A DNA stretch of 64,000 nucleotides from Nocardioides palaemonis (GTDB taxonomy: Bacteria; Actinomycetota; Actinomycetes; Propionibacteriales; Nocardioidaceae), in NCBI RefSeq assembly GCF_018275325.1, contig NZ_JAGVQR010000004.1:744001-808000 (forward strand). The letters run 5' to 3'. Position 1 is the first letter of the stretch; each line of letters begins with the position of its first letter. This document shows positions 56,588 through 64,000 of this stretch, piece after piece. Under the pieces are notes generated by a model that worked only from the letters and a program-made list of their open reading frames with translations, was not told where the DNA came from and searched no databases. A program made the translations under genes and the position numbers.

Positions 56588-56820
56588 GCCGACGCGCCCG
56601 CGGGCGGTGCGTGAGCCACGTTTCCAGCGCGCGGAACGTGGGTGGGCCACCGCTCCAGCGCGAGCCGTACGCCGACGCGCCCGCGGGCGGTGCGTGAGCC
56701 ACATTTCCAGCGCGCGGAACGTGGGTGGGCCACCGCTCCAGCGCGAGCCGTACGCCGACGCGCCCGCGGGCGGTGCGTGAGCCACACTTCCAGCGCGCGG
56801 AACGTGGGTGGGCCACCGCT
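56588..56820. repeat. 83-bp tandem repeat, 2.8 copies
   Basis: Copies begin at 56588, 56671 and 56754, near-identical apart from one or two bases at CCAC(G/A)TTTCC versus CCACACTTCC. Each holds a CGCCCGCGGGCG palindrome, a hairpin CCACGTTTCC/GGAACGTGG around AGCGCGC (complete only in copy 1), and GGTGGGCCACC. It fills the gap between eccC and the convergent HerA-like gene. Confidence 0.95.
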
Positions 56821-56842
56821 GCCCGGCGTACGCCGGCCGGAC

Positions 56843-58438
56843 CTACCGGCGCCCGCTCTTGAACATCCCGCGCGCGATCTCGCGGGCGGCGGTGCGCATG
56901 AAGTCCTTGAAGGCGGTCGACTTCACGACCGTCTCGACCATCGAGTCCTGCTCCTTCTCCGCCTTCTTGCGCGAGGCGGTGGTGACCCGCTCGTTCTTCT
57001 GCTCGCGCGCCATCTCCTTCACGCGGGCGTCCTCGGCGGCCTTGCGGGCGCCCTCCTCGAGCTTCTTGGCGAGCAGCTCGCGGGCGGACTCGCGGTCGAT
57101 CGCCTCGGCGTACTTCGGCGTGAGCGAGGACGCCGCGACCGCGGCCGCCATCTGCTCGGCGGGTGCGGCGTCCATCAGCGACTCGGGGGCGCGCAGCCGG
57201 GTCCAGGCGACGGGCGTGGGCGCGCCGCGCTCGTTCATCACGGTCACGACCGCCTCGCCGATGCCGAGGCTGGTGAGCACCTGCGCGAGGTCGTCGTAGC
57301 CGCTCGTGGGGTACGTGTTGACCGTCGCCTTGAGCGCCTTGGCGTCGTTGGGGGTGTGCGCGCGGAGCTGGTGCTGCACGCGCGAGCCGAGCTGGGCGAG
57401 CACGTCGTCGGGGACGTCGGTCGGCGACTGGGTCACGAAGAAGACGCCGACCCCCTTCGAGCGGATCAGCCGGACCGTCTGGGCGACCTGGTCGAGGAAG
57501 GCGTCGGAGGCGTCGTGGAAGAGCAGGTGCGCCTCGTCGAAGAAGAACACCAGCTTGGGCTTGTCGAGGTCGCCCTCCTCCGGCAGGTCGTGGAAGAGGT
57601 CGGCGAGCAGCCACATCAAGAACGTGGAGAACAGCGCCGGGCGGTCCTGCAGGTTCGGCAGCTCGAGCAGGCTGATGATGCCGCGCCCGTCCTCGGTGGT
57701 GCGCAGGAAGTCCTGGGTGTCGAACTCCGGCTCGCCGAAGAACACGCCGGCGCCCTGGGCCTCGAACGCCACCAGCTCGCGCAGGATCACGCCCGCGGTC
57801 TGCGGCGAGAGGCCGCCGATCGACTTGAGCTCGGCCTTCCCGGCGGCGTCGCCGGTGAGGTACTGCAGGACCGCGCGCAGGTCGGCGAGGTCGAGCAGCG
57901 GCAGGCCGTGGGAGTCGCAGTAGTAGAAGACCAGGCCGAGCGACGACTCCTGGGTCTCGTTGAGGTCGAGCACCTTGGCCAGCAGGGTGGGGCCGAACGC
58001 GCTCATCGTCACCCGCACCGGCACGCCGGTGCCCTGCCCGCCGATCGCGTAGAGCTCGGTGGGGAACGCGGTCGCGGTCCACTCCTGGCCGACGCTCGCG
58101 GTCCGCGCCGAGAGCTTCTCGCTCGGCTCGCCGGCCACGCCCAGCCCGGACAGGTCGCCCTTGATGTCGGCGGCGAACACCGGTACGCCCTGCGCGCTGA
58201 GCTGCTCGGCGAGCAGCTGGAGGGTCTTGGTCTTGCCGGTGCCGGTCGCGCCCGCGACCAGCCCGTGGCGGTTGAGCATGGCGAGCGGGATCCGGATGCG
58301 CGCGTCGCCCAGGGTCTCGGCGTCGAGCATCAGCCCGCCGAGCTCGAGCGCGGGACCGTCGAAGCGGTAGCCCGCCGCGACCGCCTCGGACAGCGGGTCG
58401 GGCTGGGGTGCCGGCGTGGACTCGGGAGTCTCCGTCAT
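56843..58438 (-). CDS. HerA-like/DUF853 ATPase
   Basis: 531 residues from ATG 58438. Walker A HGLVAGATGTGKTKTLQLLA (about residues 58-77), Walker B KLVFFFDEAHLLFHDASDAF, and conserved VGVFFVTQSPTDVPDDVLAQ and GSRVQHQLRA. C-terminal charged helical tail (REQKNERVTTASRKKAEKEQ) and GRGMFKSGRR. A soluble HerA/FtsK-related motor; related proteins act in DNA processing, but the function of the DUF853 group is not established. Converges on eccC across the tandem repeat. Confidence 0.9.
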   Translation of the reverse strand: MTETPESTPAPQPDPLSEAVAAGYRFDGPALELGGLMLDAETLGDARIRIPLAMLNRHGLVAGATGTGKTKTLQLLAEQLSAQGVPVFAADIKGDLSGLGVAGEPSEKLSARTASVGQEWTATAFPTELYAIGGQGTGVPVRVTMSAFGPTLLAKVLDLNETQESSLGLVFYYCDSHGLPLLDLADLRAVLQYLTGDAAGKAELKSIGGLSPQTAGVILRELVAFEAQGAGVFFGEPEFDTQDFLRTTEDGRGIISLLELPNLQDRPALFSTFLMWLLADLFHDLPEEGDLDKPKLVFFFDEAHLLFHDASDAFLDQVAQTVRLIRSKGVGVFFVTQSPTDVPDDVLAQLGSRVQHQLRAHTPNDAKALKATVNTYPTSGYDDLAQVLTSLGIGEAVVTVMNERGAPTPVAWTRLRAPESLMDAAPAEQMAAAVAASSLTPKYAEAIDRESARELLAKKLEEGARKAAEDARVKEMAREQKNERVTTASRKKAEKEQDSMVETVVKSTAFKDFMRTAAREIARGMFKSGRR

Positions 58439-58482
58439 GGCGCGAGCCTAGTCAGCCGGGAGGGGCGCGACGAGGGCGTCGT

Positions 58483-58488
58483 TATGAT
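58483..58488 (+). promoter_or_regulatory. -10 hexamer setting start at GTG 58496
   Basis: TATGAT is seven bases before GTG 58496 and contains the alternative ATG 58484, which would therefore not be transcribed. Confidence 0.55.
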
Positions 58489-58495
58489 CGCTCGC

Positions 58496-58807
58496 GTGAT
58501 CTTCAAGCGGGTGGGCGTCGGCCGGCCCTACCCCGACCACGGACTGACCTCGCGCGCCTGGGCCGACCTGCCCCCGCGCCAGGTCCGCCTCGACGAGCTG
58601 GTGACCACCAAGGACACGCTGCAGCTCGACGCCCTCCTCGACGAGGACTCCACCTTCTACGGCGACCTGTTCGCGCACGTGGTGTCGTGGCGCGGCGACC
58701 TCTACCTCGAGGACGGCCTGCACCGCGCGCTGCGGGCCGCCCTCCAGCAGCGCAGCGTGCTGCACGCCCGGGTCCACCACGCCGACGACGCGGGAGCGAC
58801 CGGGTGA
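58496..58807 (+). CDS. Conserved small protein, VapB-antitoxin-like annotation family
   Basis: 103 residues from GTG 58496. IFKRVGVGRPYPDHGLTSRA, QVRLDELVTTKDTLQLDALL, STFYGDLFAHVVSWRGDLYL, EDGLHRALRAALQQRSVLHA. Proteins like this are widespread in actinobacteria and are sometimes labelled VapB-family antitoxins, but no PIN-domain toxin is next to it. Instead its stop overlaps a LytR_C gene (GTGA). The true role is unknown. Confidence 0.7.
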   Translation: MIFKRVGVGRPYPDHGLTSRAWADLPPRQVRLDELVTTKDTLQLDALLDEDSTFYGDLFAHVVSWRGDLYLEDGLHRALRAALQQRSVLHARVHHADDAGATG

Positions 58808-59307
58808 CCGCGGGCCTGCGCACGGCGCTGACCCTCGGCGTCCTCACGCTGCTGGTCGTCGTCGGCGCGCTCTGGGGCTGGGCCGCGTTCACCGAGCCGT
58901 TCCCGGAGGACGAGCAGGTCGCGATCTGCGAGGACACCTCCGTCGACGCCGGCGCCGAGGTGCGCCGCGACCAGGTCGTGGTGAGCGTCTACAACGGCAG
59001 CCGGCGCAGCGGTCTCGCCGGGTCGACCAGCGCCGAGCTCGTCGAGCGCGGCTTCGTCGCCGGCGGCGTCGGCGACTCCCCGAAGCCGGCCGCCACCACC
59101 CAGATCTGGGCCGACGACGCGACCAACCCGGCCGTGCAGCTGGTCCGCCGGCAGTTCAAGAAGGCGAAGGTCGTGCCGGGCGAGGCGCTCGGCGACGGCG
59201 TGGTCGTCGTGGTCGGCGAGAAGTTCAAGGCGCTGCGCACCAAGCAGGTGGAGTCGGTCGTCGCAGAGGCTCCCGCGACGTACTGCCGGGCGACCGGCTC
59301 GGAGTGA
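58804..59307 (+). CDS. LytR C-terminal domain membrane protein
   Basis: 167 residues from GTG 58804. N-terminal membrane anchor (LTLGVLTLLVVVGALWGWAA), a linker, then the LytR_C domain (about 58-125, VVVSVYNGSRRSGLAGSTSA ... GFVAGGVGDSP) which is extracytoplasmic. Two cysteines (AICEDTS and TYCRATG) may pair. Such domains occur in cell-wall polymer ligases and stand-alone proteins. Coupled to the preceding gene, so the two likely act together at the envelope. Confidence 0.85.
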   Translation: MTAGLRTALTLGVLTLLVVVGALWGWAAFTEPFPEDEQVAICEDTSVDAGAEVRRDQVVVSVYNGSRRSGLAGSTSAELVERGFVAGGVGDSPKPAATTQIWADDATNPAVQLVRRQFKKAKVVPGEALGDGVVVVVGEKFKALRTKQVESVVAEAPATYCRATGSE

Positions 59308-59313
59308 CGCCGC

Positions 59314-60831
59314 TCAGTCGTCCTCGCGGGAACGCTGCTCGCCGGCCCACCTGGCCAGGCGACCGTTCTGCGACACCTGCCGCAGCCGCGCCTCGGTGGC
59401 CTCGCGCTGCTTGCGCGGGGTGACGACCACGAGGTCGTCGCCCGAGCGCAGGACCGTGCGGCGCTCGGGCACCAGCACCTCGTCGGCCCGGATCACCAGG
59501 GACACCGAGGCGCCCGCGGGCAGCCGGAGCTCGCCGACCTCGACGCCGTGCATCTTGGACGTCGGCGCGATCGTCACCTGCAGCAGGTCCGCGGCCACCC
59601 GCTCGAGCGGCGCCGCCTCGACGTCGAGCCCGCGCGGCTCCGAGCGTCGGGCCACCCGCAGCCACCGGGCCACCGCGGGCAGCGTGGGTCCGGTCAGCAG
59701 CGTGTAGACGACGACCATCACGAAGACGATGTCGAACAGGTCGTCGGCGCCGTCGACGCCCTCCGCGAGCGGGATGGTGGCGAGCACGATCGGGACTGCA
59801 CCGCGCAGGCCGGCCCAGGAGATGAAGGCCAGGTCGCGCAGGCCCATCCGCTGCACGACGCTGCTGGCCACGACCGACAGGGGACGCGCCACGAAGGTGA
59901 GCACCAGACCGGTCACCAGGGCCTGCACGACGGTCGTGAGGTCGATGCGCCCCGGCGAGAGGAGCAGGCCGAGCATCACGAACAGGCCGATCTGCGCGAG
60001 CCAGGCCACCCCCTCGGCGAACGACCGGGTGGCGACGCGGTGCGGCAGCTCGCTGTTGCCGAGGATGAGTGCTGCGACGTAGATCGCGGCGAAGCCGGAG
60101 GCGTGGACCGCGGCGGCCGCGCCGTAGGCGGTGAAGGCCAGGCTCATGACGGCCAGCGGGTAGAGGCCCGACGAGGGCAGGGCGACCCGGCGCATCAGCC
60201 AGGCGCCGGCGACGCCGCAGGCGACGCCGATCAGGCCGCCGACGACCAGCTCGAACACGATCGTCCCGGCGACGCCGAGCAGCCCGGCCTCACCGGCCGC
60301 GCCCGTGGAGATCACGCCGACCAGGACGACGGTCGGGGCGTCGTTGAGGCCCGACTCGGCCTCCAGCGCACCCGTGAGCCGCTTGGGCAGCGGCACCACC
60401 CGCAGCACCGAGAACACCGCCGCGGCATCGGTCGGCGAGCAGATCGCCCCGAGCAGGATCGCGAGCTCCCAGGGCAGGCCGAGCAGCAGGTGGGCGCCGA
60501 CCGCCACGACCGCGACCGACACCGCGACCCCCAGGGTGGCGAGCGAGACACCGAGCCGGATGCTGGGGCGCATCTGGCGCCAGTCGGTGGTGAGGCCGCC
60601 CTCGGCCAGGATGATCGCGAGCGCCCCGAACCCGAGGGCGTGCGCGAGCTGGGCGTCGTCGAACTGGATCGCGAACGGTCCGCCCTCGCCGAGGAGCACG
60701 CCGATCAGGAGGTAGATCAGCAGCGACGGCAGGCCCGCGACGGCCGAGACCCGCACGGCGAGGATGGCCGACAACGTCACGACCGCGCCGACCAGCACGA
60801 ACGCGTCGAGCTGGTGGACGTCGAACGTCAC
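59314..60831 (-). CDS. Cation:proton antiporter, CPA1/NhaP2-like with RCK_C
   Basis: 505 residues from GTG 60831 with GAGG nearby (GTG 60837 also possible). About twelve helices. Helix 5/6 region AICSPTDAAAVFSVLR and ALEAESGLNDAPTVVLVGVI contain the conserved Asp/ND pair of CPA antiporters. A C-terminal cytoplasmic TrkA_C domain (about 400-480, VEVGELRLPAGASVSLVIRA) likely senses ligand. It is like K+/H+ antiporters of the NhaP2 group. The gene is convergent with the LytR_C gene, six bases between stops. Confidence 0.92.
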   Translation of the reverse strand: MTFDVHQLDAFVLVGAVVTLSAILAVRVSAVAGLPSLLIYLLIGVLLGEGGPFAIQFDDAQLAHALGFGALAIILAEGGLTTDWRQMRPSIRLGVSLATLGVAVSVAVVAVGAHLLLGLPWELAILLGAICSPTDAAAVFSVLRVVPLPKRLTGALEAESGLNDAPTVVLVGVISTGAAGEAGLLGVAGTIVFELVVGGLIGVACGVAGAWLMRRVALPSSGLYPLAVMSLAFTAYGAAAAVHASGFAAIYVAALILGNSELPHRVATRSFAEGVAWLAQIGLFVMLGLLLSPGRIDLTTVVQALVTGLVLTFVARPLSVVASSVVQRMGLRDLAFISWAGLRGAVPIVLATIPLAEGVDGADDLFDIVFVMVVVYTLLTGPTLPAVARWLRVARRSEPRGLDVEAAPLERVAADLLQVTIAPTSKMHGVEVGELRLPAGASVSLVIRADEVLVPERRTVLRSGDDLVVVTPRKQREATEARLRQVSQNGRLARWAGEQRSREDD

Positions 60832-61016
60832 GGACACCTCGTGCCATCGCCGGTGGACAGGTCGTGGGACCGATCCTATCGGCCCCGGGACGGCGCACGC
60901 CCCGCGACGGGTGGGGTGGGACGCGCGGTCGGGGTCGGGGAGAATCGTCGTCCGCGGTGCCACGTTTGGGACCCCACCCGGAGGGGTAGGCGTCCACCGA
61001 CGAAAGGGTGTGATCG

Positions 61017-61439
61017 ATGTACGGCGACACAGCCGCCGGGCGCCGGCGGGCGGCCCAGCTGCGCGAGCAGGGCGGCGACGTCCGGGCGCTCGCCGCCCGT
61101 CTCGTCTCCCAGGCCGAGGCGGTCCCGTGGCGCGGCAAGGCCGCCGAGGCGATGCGCGAGCGGGTCAAGGAGCGCGCCGCCCACCTGCGCGCCGCGGCGA
61201 TCCAGCACGAGACCGCCGCCGAGTCGCTCGGGCGACACCTCCTCGAGGTCGACGCCCTCAAGGAGGCGATCGAGGTCCGCGCCCACAAGGCCCAGGCCCT
61301 CGTCGAGGACGCCCGCACGCGGGCCTCCGAGGCCGCGCCCGGCACCGAGCCCGACGCCGCCGACGGGGTGCTCCTCGCCTTCGACCCACCCCCGGCCGGC
61401 CACAGGGACTGGCTGACCGTCGAGCTCCCGGGACTCTGA
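61017..61439 (+). CDS. Helical WXG-like protein, candidate type VII-associated
   Basis: 140 residues from ATG 61017 with GAAAGGG upstream. Mostly helical: GRRRAAQLREQGGDVRALAA, then AVPWRGKAAEAMRERVKERA with a W-x-G turn between two helices as in WXG100 proteins, and long basic/acidic helix to residue 105; the tail (GVLLAFDPPPAGHRDWLTVE) is not helical. First of a three-gene plus-strand unit. Longer than a typical WXG100 protein and lacking Y-x-x-x-D, it could be a chaperone-type partner of the next two products. Role inferred. Confidence 0.7.
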   Translation: MYGDTAAGRRRAAQLREQGGDVRALAARLVSQAEAVPWRGKAAEAMRERVKERAAHLRAAAIQHETAAESLGRHLLEVDALKEAIEVRAHKAQALVEDARTRASEAAPGTEPDAADGVLLAFDPPPAGHRDWLTVELPGL

Positions 61440-61440
61440 C

Positions 61441-62376
61441 ATGGTGACCATCGACCTGACCACGCCGCCCGCGCCGCCCGCGAGCTTCCTCGACGCGATG
61501 GCGCGCCGGCTGGCGCTGACGCTGCCCGAGCTGCGGGCGGTCGCCGACCTCGCCGGCGGCGCCCCGCTCCCGTTCGACCTCGTGGCCACCGACGCCGGCG
61601 CGCACGGGGCCGGCTCGCTCTCGGGCCGGCTCGGCCAGAGCCGCGGGTCGGTGGAGGACACGGCCTACGCCGAGGCGCTGGCCTCGCTGCACGACCCCCA
61701 CGACACCCTGCGCCGCCGCGGCCTGGTCGGCGACGCGGGCGCGGACCCCGGCCTGGTGGGCGCGGTCGGCCTGCTCGCCACCCCCCAGCTCGCGCTCGAC
61801 ATCGACGTCGCCGCCGGCAGCACCCAGGTCAAGGCCTGGCACCGCCACAGCGACGGAGCCGTGGCGAGCCTGTCGACCTGCGACGGCATCGTCTTCGAGC
61901 TGGCGTGGTTCCCGGTCGACCAGTGGACCGCCGAGCTCGCCCGCGTGACGTCGGTGCCCGAGGACCTCAGCCTGTCGTCCTCGCAGGTGCCGGCCCTCCT
62001 CGACGTCCCCTACGCACTGGCCGACTCGGTGGGCGAGGCGCTGCGCGCCGGTCGCTCCGACCTCGTCCCGGTCCTGATGTCGCAGGCCGACGGCGAGGTG
62101 CTCGCCGACGGCGACCCGCTGGGCGACGCCGAGGCGACCGCGGCGGTGTCCGCGGTCCACACCGAGGGCCGGGGACGGCTGCGGATCCTCGCCGCCGAGG
62201 TGTCCGACCGCGACACGACGTCCGTCGGCGTGGTGTCGTGGGTGCTCCTGCGCGACGGCTGGCACTCGCTGGTGCCGCGCCACGACGACGACGGACCGCG
62301 CGTGGCCGTGCGCCGCGTCGACCCCGACCACCTTGCCACCGAGCTGGCCCCCGTGCTCGCCCAGGTGACCACGTGA
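61441..62376 (+). CDS. EspG-like or uncharacterised type VII-associated protein
   Basis: 311 residues from ATG 61441, one base after the WXG-like stop. No strong motif. LRAVADLAGGAPLPFDLVAT at the start and alternating beta strands (DIDVAAGSTQVKAWHRHSDG, IVFELAWFPVDQW) with C-terminal VGVVSWVLLRDGWHSLVP recall the EspG fold, a chaperone for ESX substrates, but the match is by pattern only. Middle of the 61017-63775 unit. If it is EspG-like, it would hold the WXG-like product or the third protein for export. Confidence 0.5.
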   Translation: MVTIDLTTPPAPPASFLDAMARRLALTLPELRAVADLAGGAPLPFDLVATDAGAHGAGSLSGRLGQSRGSVEDTAYAEALASLHDPHDTLRRRGLVGDAGADPGLVGAVGLLATPQLALDIDVAAGSTQVKAWHRHSDGAVASLSTCDGIVFELAWFPVDQWTAELARVTSVPEDLSLSSSQVPALLDVPYALADSVGEALRAGRSDLVPVLMSQADGEVLADGDPLGDAEATAAVSAVHTEGRGRLRILAAEVSDRDTTSVGVVSWVLLRDGWHSLVPRHDDDGPRVAVRRVDPDHLATELAPVLAQVTT

Positions 62377-62431
62377 CACCTCGCCCGGACCACCCCGCTC
62401 CCCCGACCCCCGATGCAGCAGGGACCCCCAC

Positions 62432-63775
62432 ATGAGCGACCTCGAGATCCCCCGCACCCACGCCGACAACCCCCCGGACCAGCACGCCACGGCGGCCTCG
62501 GTGGCGGCCGACAAGTACGAGCAGATGCTCGCGCTCGCCGACCTCTTCGACTCCTCCGGCAGCGAGATGCGCACCCGCGCCCGGCTCGGCGCGGAGATCC
62601 TGGGCGACGACGACGTCGTCGGCACCGCCGAGCTGTCCCGGGCGACCTGGGGCCAGGCGGAGGAGGACGTACGCGCCGCGACCACCGGCAAGCAGGGCCT
62701 GCTGACCCGCTCGGTCGAGCTCGACGCCGACGCGCTCGTCGTCCGCGCCACCGTCCTCACCTACCGCTGGATCGACGAGCTGCAGCAGGCGGCCTACAAG
62801 ACGCTCGGGTCCATCGCCGGCCGCGCGATCGGCTACCTCGCGCCCGAGGTCGCGCTCGGCGGCGCGATCGTGAGCGCGGGCCTCATCGAGACCGACGCAC
62901 TCGACCGCGAGGGCGTCACGGCCTACCTCAACGAGCTGGCCGAGAACAACCCCGACCTGATGGACCACCTCTCCGGCGGGGGCGGCCTGCTCGACGGGCT
63001 GCACATGCGCTCGCTGCTCACGGCAGGGGTGCTGGCCACCGACCAGGGAGCCCACGCCGCCCGCGGCGGGCTGCGCGCCATCGGCGTCGCGCCGTTCCCG
63101 ACCGATGCCATCTCCGCGTTCCGGGACTCGGCCGGGTCCTTCGTCGACACCGAGGAGGACGAGGCCCCGGAGGTCGAGGCCGCCGAGACGTCGGCGCCGC
63201 GGTCGCTGGAGGAGCTGATGACCACGCTGCTCGCCGAGGACCGGCGGATCAGCGTGCAGCGCGTCGGCGCCGGCCGCTACATCGCCTACCTCCCCGGCAC
63301 GCCGGGCCCCGAGTCCGGGCGGCTGCGCCTGGTGGGAGCCGACCCGTCGACCTCGGCCGCGCAGGTCGTCCGCGCGATCGAGAAGGCCCTCGCCCCGGAC
63401 GACGAGGACCCCCGCGTGATGCTGGTCGGCGCCGCGGCCGGCGGCACCCTCGCCGCCGAGATCGCCGCCTCGGTGCGCTCGTCGCGCTTCGTCATCGACC
63501 AGGTCGTGACCGCGGGCTCGCCGTCCGCGCAGGTGCCCCGGATCCCCGACACCACCCGCGTGCTGTCGCTCGAGGACCGCTCCGACCCGGTCGCCCTGCT
63601 GGGCTCGCTCATCAACGCGGCGATCCCCAACCGGCTGACCGTGGTCTTCGACGGCGCGACCGACGACGCCGCCCACCTCTACGTCGCCGGTGCCCGTGCG
63701 GCCGACAGCGCGGAGCACCCCGAGCTGCGGGCCGAGATCACCCGGATGCAGGAGCTCGGCTACCTCGTCGGCTGA
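62432..63775 (+). CDS. Alpha/beta-hydrolase-like protein lacking the Ser nucleophile
   Basis: 447 residues from ATG 62432. N-terminal 200 residues are helical (DKYEQMLALADLFDSSGSEM, LSRATWGQAEEDVRAATTGK). The C-terminal half reads like a serine hydrolase: RYIAYLPGTPGPES, the elbow MLVGAAAGGTLAAEIA where GxSxG should be (G333-A-A335-A-G337), VVTAGSPSAQVPRIPDTTRV, LSLEDRSDPVALLG (acid candidate) and H429 in AEHPELRAE. With alanine at the nucleophile it is probably inactive or a binding protein. Third gene of the cassette. Confidence 0.7.
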   Translation: MSDLEIPRTHADNPPDQHATAASVAADKYEQMLALADLFDSSGSEMRTRARLGAEILGDDDVVGTAELSRATWGQAEEDVRAATTGKQGLLTRSVELDADALVVRATVLTYRWIDELQQAAYKTLGSIAGRAIGYLAPEVALGGAIVSAGLIETDALDREGVTAYLNELAENNPDLMDHLSGGGGLLDGLHMRSLLTAGVLATDQGAHAARGGLRAIGVAPFPTDAISAFRDSAGSFVDTEEDEAPEVEAAETSAPRSLEELMTTLLAEDRRISVQRVGAGRYIAYLPGTPGPESGRLRLVGADPSTSAAQVVRAIEKALAPDDEDPRVMLVGAAAGGTLAAEIAASVRSSRFVIDQVVTAGSPSAQVPRIPDTTRVLSLEDRSDPVALLGSLINAAIPNRLTVVFDGATDDAAHLYVAGARAADSAEHPELRAEITRMQELGYLVG

Positions 63776-63796
63776 GCGCCGCCGGCCGCGGGCGGG

Positions 63797-64000
63797 TCAG
63801 GCGATGCCGTGGACGAACTCGCCGAGCTGGGCGAGGTTGCGGCACTCCAGCATCGGCAGCAGCTCGCCGTAGCGGTCGGCGGCGCTGTCACCCGTCCCCC
63901 AGTGCCGGGGGTGCTCGGGGTTGAGCCACCAGGCGTGGCGCGCCCGTCCGACCAGCTCGCCGAGCACCGGCAGCGCGAGGTCGCTGTGGTTGGAGCGCGC
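63797..64000 (-). CDS. CoxE-like VWA-domain protein, C-terminus only
   Basis: The last 67 codons, 5' end outside the window. The frame reads VLGELVGRARHAWWLNPEHP and ends in GEFVHGIA. HAWWLNPEHP, the SAADRYGELLPMLECRNLAQL stretch and the FVHGI end match the C-terminus of the CoxE-like von Willebrand A proteins encoded near MoxR ATPases. It converges on the pseudo-hydrolase gene, 21 bp between stops. Confidence 0.7.
   Translation of the reverse strand, partial: ARSNHSDLALPVLGELVGRARHAWWLNPEHPRHWGTGDSAADRYGELLPMLECRNLAQLGEFVHGIA

Noticed and set aside
56588..56820. Tandem repeat as a CRISPR array
   Set aside because: Copies are 83 bp head-to-tail with no unique spacers and no cas genes nearby.
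58496..58807. Complete VapBC toxin-antitoxin locus
   Set aside because: No PIN-domain toxin is adjacent; only the antitoxin-like label is available.

Overview
The window is very GC-rich with strong third-position GC bias. It carries several actinobacterial hallmarks: a WhiB regulator, an ESX-type type VII secretion system with mycosin, a DUF222/HNH gene, paired ArsA-like ATPases beside whiB and a bifunctional penicillin-binding protein, and the ffs-dnaX-ybaB-recR-DUF5063-ask-asd block. The best fit is a chromosomal segment of a Nocardioides-like (Propionibacteriales) organism. That placement rests on gene content and style, not on a database search. No plasmid, phage or insertion-sequence backbone is visible.

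Layout. 1-5.1 kb: a NarL-type kinase/regulator pair, then a palindrome-rich gap and a MacB-like ABC exporter. 5.1-9 kb: a second kinase/regulator pair flanked by small membrane proteins. 9-13.9 kb: a luciferase-like oxidoreductase, an MFS transporter, a DUF418 membrane protein behind a 26-bp operator-like palindrome, and an Old Yellow Enzyme. 14-20.3 kb: a minus-strand cluster (two flavin monooxygenases, a lipoprotein/permease/ATPase importer, an aldo/keto reductase) that looks like organosulfur uptake and desulfurisation, with palindromes at both promoters. 20.3-26.6 kb: an ABC-F protein with a leaderless 11-codon leader ORF and terminator hairpin, a DUF222/HNH protein, an SDR/NTF2 pair and a MerR regulator. 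26.7-36.2 kb: a CoA transferase, the ArsA pair, whiB, a PBP, YqeY, a phosphoesterase and a reductase. 36.2-43.6 kb: tRNA-Pro, asd/ask with a nested beta-subunit start, DUF5063, recR, ybaB, dnaX, SRP RNA and tRNA-Ser. 43.6-56.6 kb: two nucleotide-sugar genes, then the type VII locus (mycP, eccB, frameshifted eccD, two WXG100 genes, a second EccD-like gene, divergent eccC). 56.6-64 kb: an 83-bp tandem repeat, a HerA-like ATPase, a VapB-like/LytR_C pair, a proton antiporter, a three-gene cassette that looks type VII-associated, and the end of a CoxE-like protein.

The most unusual items are: (i) the type VII locus, where canonical eccD is split at a five-base homopolymer while an intact divergent EccD-like gene sits beside it; (ii) the 61.0-63.8 kb cassette, whose last protein has an alpha/beta-hydrolase-like C-terminus with alanine at the nucleophile position; (iii) the leader-peptide attenuator in front of the ABC-F gene; and (iv) a promoter style repeated at about sixteen genes, in which a -10 hexamer sits exactly 6-7 nt before the start codon, implying leaderless mRNAs. 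This last feature was used to choose several start codons.
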